A stretch of DNA of 64,000 nucleotides, from positions 62,001 to 126,000 of the forward strand of contig JAHCHY010000013.1 in assembly GCA_026129485.1 (NCBI GenBank), read 5' to 3'. The position numbers and the translations under genes are program-made. The notes under the pieces are model-generated. The model did no database searches, was not told the origin of the DNA, and was given only the letters and a program-made list of their open reading frames with translations. Numbering within the stretch: the stretch's first letter is position 1; the number at the start of each line of letters is the position of its first letter. Origin of the DNA: Cyclobacteriaceae bacterium. Its GTDB lineage: Bacteria > Bacteroidota > Bacteroidia > Cytophagales > Cyclobacteriaceae. This document shows, piece by piece, positions 61,783 through 64,000 of this stretch.

Positions 61783-62880
61783 ATGGCAAAATACATTTAC
61801 GAGCATAAAAACTGGACACAATTTTCGTGGCAGGACAAAGCCATCAATGGCATGTTTGGCGAGGTGCGCCTGATGCAAGGCAAAATCATCGGGCAAATGA
61901 ACGCTTTGGGCTTTTCCGCCAAAGAAGAAGCCACGCTTACCGCCTTAACCTTAGATGTAGTAAAGTCATCTGAAATAGAAGGTGAATTGCTCAATTATGA
62001 CCAGGTGCGTTCGTCCATTGCAAGGCGTTTGGGTATCAACACCGCAGGATTGGTGCCGAGCAGCCGCCATATAGAAGGCGTAGTAGAAATGATGCTCGAT
62101 GCCACCCAACGCTACACCTTGCCTTTAACCGAAAAACGTTTATTTGGGTGGCACGCAGCGCTTTTTCCCACAGGATACAGCGGACCTTACGAAATAAAAG
62201 TGGGCAGGTACCGCACAGGTGAAATGCAGATAGTTTCAGGGGCGTTGGGAAAAGAAAAAGTGCATTACGAGGCCGTAAAACCCAGGCTCGTAAAAGCGGA
62301 AATGGATAAGTTTTTGAATTGGTTCAACAACGACAACAGCCTTGACCCCGTGTTGAAAGCTGCCATAGCACACTTTTGGTTTATCATCATTCATCCTTTT
62401 GATGACGGAAACGGGAGAATTGGAAGGGCGATAACCGATATGTTGCTTGCCCGTGCAGAAGGTAGCGGAGAACGGTTTTACAGTATGTCGAGCCAGATTT
62501 TAACAGAACGCAAGCAGTATTACGAAGTATTGCAAAAAGTGCAGCACAGCAAAGGCGACATTACCGGGTGGCTTGAATGGTTTTTACGTTGCCTGAAAAA
62601 CGCCATGCTTGCCACCGAAAGCACTACGCAAAAAATATTGCGTAAAGCCGAATTTTGGAAACTGCATGAACACACACCCATCAATGAACGGCAACGATTA
62701 ATGCTTAACAAACTCTTTGAGGATTTTGAAGGTAAACTGCAAACCTCAAAATGGGCAAAAATTGCCAAAACCTCTACCGATACCGCCTTACGGGATATAA
62801 AAGACCTGGTAGAAAAAGGCATCTTGCAGCAAACAGACGAAGGAGGGCGAAACGCGAACTACGAATTAGTTAGATTTTAA
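61783..62880 (+). CDS. Fic-domain AMP-transferase-like protein with C-terminal winged helix
   Basis: I choose ATG 61783 (MAKYIYEHKNWTQFSWQDKA). The 365-residue protein has an N-terminal DUF4172-like domain with an inhibitory-helix-type motif (about 55-80, SSEIEGELL; the SxxxEG class). The Fic core has the active-site HPFDDGNGRIGR (His about 204), and the C-terminal winged helix (about 290-365) has SKWAKIAKTSTDTALRDIKDLVEKGIL. Fic domains transfer AMP or related groups to target hydroxyls. The C-terminal HTH next to an upstream palindrome suggests autoregulation. No antitoxin gene is adjacent. Confidence 0.93.
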   Translation: MAKYIYEHKNWTQFSWQDKAINGMFGEVRLMQGKIIGQMNALGFSAKEEATLTALTLDVVKSSEIEGELLNYDQVRSSIARRLGINTAGLVPSSRHIEGVVEMMLDATQRYTLPLTEKRLFGWHAALFPTGYSGPYEIKVGRYRTGEMQIVSGALGKEKVHYEAVKPRLVKAEMDKFLNWFNNDNSLDPVLKAAIAHFWFIIIHPFDDGNGRIGRAITDMLLARAEGSGERFYSMSSQILTERKQYYEVLQKVQHSKGDITGWLEWFLRCLKNAMLATESTTQKILRKAEFWKLHEHTPINERQRLMLNKLFEDFEGKLQTSKWAKIAKTSTDTALRDIKDLVEKGILQQTDEGGRNANYELVRF

Positions 62881-62984
62881 ACCAGGTAATCATTGACTTT
62901 TAAATACGGGTTTGTGCCAGGTGCAAACTTTGAACTTAGTGTAACTTTTTACTTTTCCATCAGTCTTTGGCTTTAAAGCTTATC

Positions 62985-64000
62985 ATGTTCAGAAGAATCA
63001 TACAATCCTTTTTGCTGGCCTTTCAGAACATCCGCGCCAATTTCTTTCATACGTTTCTTTCTGTTCTCGGAATCGTGATAGGCGTGGGTGCGCTCGTTTC
63101 CATTCTTTCGCTTATTGATGGCATGGAAGAATATGCACGTGAGGAAATTGCTACCACAACAAGCCTGAACAGCATGAGCGTAAATTCTGATCACTATATC
63201 CGTAAGGATGGAATTACCATTCGGAAAGATTCTGTAACATTCCTTACTTATGACAATTACCAGGAAATAAAATCGTCATTAACGTATCCTGCCACCTGCT
63301 ATATCTTCCAGCGACTGGCGAAAGAGGTTACCGTACAGGGCGATTCTGCTAAAACGGCAGCGTATGTTACAGGCGTGGCTGGTTTGAAACCTGATTCGGT
63401 ACTGGCCGGGCGCGCCTTTACAGCAGATGATTTTTCAAGCCAGGCTCAAAGCGCCACTCTAACCGAAGCGCTGGCAAAAGCTGTTATGAAGAATGGAAAG
63501 ATGAATGACTTAATCGGAAAAGAGATCCGGTTTTCAAACAGGAAATTGAAAGTTGTTGGTATTGTTTATCTCAGGCAATCACAGGGCCCGGAGCTTTTCT
63601 TTCCGTTTACACTGCTTACAAAAGCTGATCTAAAAGGCAACGCTCCCCAGTTAGTAGTAGAAGCGAAAAGCGTTGAAGATGTTACAGGTCTGAAAAAAGA
63701 AATCAATTCATATTTAGCACAACACTTTGGTGAAGCGCATGATTTCAAAGTGAATACAAACGACTTCCGGTTAGAGCAGGCCGAAAAGGGTTTCTTTTTG
63801 TTTCGCGTGATTATGGGCTTGATCGTTGGAATTTCCGTTGTAGTAGGGGGGATTGGTGTGATGAACGTATTGCTTATCTCGGTAACGGAACGAACGGCTG
63901 AAATCGGGATTCGGAAAGCAGTAGGCGCGAACAGGCGCGATATTGTCTTGCTGTTCCTTTCGGAGTCAATCACGGTTTCCGCTTTTGGCAGCTTCTTCGG
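62985..64000 (+). CDS. MacB-type ABC transporter permease, N-terminal part (cut by window edge)
   Basis: The reading frame from ATG 62985 (MFRRIIQSFLLAFQNIRANF) stays open to the window end, giving 338 codons. It has the first membrane helix (TFLSVLGIVIGVGALVSILS), a MacB_PCD periplasmic domain (about 45-265) and the FtsX start: IMGLIVGISVVVGGIGVMNVLLISVTERTAEIGIRKAVGA. This is the classic MacB type, closer to E. coli MacB than the longer duplicated permeases at 43806-51243. The C-terminus and probably an ATPase gene lie outside. Confidence 0.92.
   Translation, partial: MFRRIIQSFLLAFQNIRANFFHTFLSVLGIVIGVGALVSILSLIDGMEEYAREEIATTTSLNSMSVNSDHYIRKDGITIRKDSVTFLTYDNYQEIKSSLTYPATCYIFQRLAKEVTVQGDSAKTAAYVTGVAGLKPDSVLAGRAFTADDFSSQAQSATLTEALAKAVMKNGKMNDLIGKEIRFSNRKLKVVGIVYLRQSQGPELFFPFTLLTKADLKGNAPQLVVEAKSVEDVTGLKKEINSYLAQHFGEAHDFKVNTNDFRLEQAEKGFFLFRVIMGLIVGISVVVGGIGVMNVLLISVTERTAEIGIRKAVGANRRDIVLLFLSESITVSAFGSFF

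Noticed and set aside
61783-62880. Fic as half of a classical toxin-antitoxin pair
   Set aside because: No small antitoxin gene is adjacent and an inhibitory-type SxxxEG motif is within the protein itself.

Overview
This window is a chromosomal segment of a member of the Bacteroidota, most likely a Cytophagales-type soil or aquatic polymer degrader. The signs are a SusC/SusD pair, a protein ending in a gliding-motility-associated (type IX secretion type B) sorting domain, Bacteroidota-type promoters (TTTG, about 19-20 nt, TAnnTTTG), repeated ABC permeases of the MacB/FtsX type, a 7TM-DISM receptor and many small exported lipoproteins. There is no prophage, plasmid backbone, CRISPR array or complete insertion sequence.

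Left part (1-18.4 kb): mostly housekeeping. It holds the end of a pentapeptide-repeat protein, greA with a terminator hairpin in its leader, a HIT protein, an overlapping pair for phospholipid precursors (acyltransferase and gpsA), a large type IX-secreted adhesin-like protein, a DCC thiol oxidoreductase, fabD, folK, sppA, a cluster of three tiny exported peptides facing a TPR histidine kinase, metG, tRNA-Glu and gapA. The three peptide genes (43-48 codons) are easily missed, and two of them share a near-identical C-terminus.

Middle part (18.4-43.6 kb): a PadR-controlled ABC permease; a TetR-controlled tripartite RND efflux pump (tolC-like, adaptor, RND permease) with matching candidate operators before tetR and before the pump operon; and then a 7TM-DISM receptor whose output domain is a zinc-ribbon/helix region like the N-terminus of IS1595-family transposases. 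That receptor gene lies just upstream, in the same direction, of a polysaccharide utilization locus: SusC, SusD, a double LamG lipoprotein, a GH144-like glucanase and a GH3 beta-glucosidase. The GH144-like plus GH3 pair suggests a beta-1,2-glucan substrate. Two beta-barrel-like proteins and a YebC-family regulator follow on the minus strand.

Right part (43.8-64 kb): three tandem MacB/FtsX permease paralogs with no ATPase gene, a beta-helix carbohydrate-binding lipoprotein, an amidohydrolase, a TauE exporter, a tight cupin / sugar isomerase-like / SGNH hydrolase / OmpA run, a CotH-like kinase, Dps, msrB, and a Fic protein with a C-terminal winged helix preceded by a perfect 32-bp palindrome. 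The start of another MacB-like permease runs off the end.

Two copies of a roughly 130-140 bp inverted-repeat element (18468-18596 and 42033-42174) share termini and one internal arm but differ in their centres. One supplies the stop codon of its neighbouring gene. The strongest candidates for undescribed biology are the receptor/zinc-ribbon fusion beside the PUL, the mini-lipopeptide cluster beside the orphan TPR kinase, the Fic palindrome and the mosaic palindromic element.
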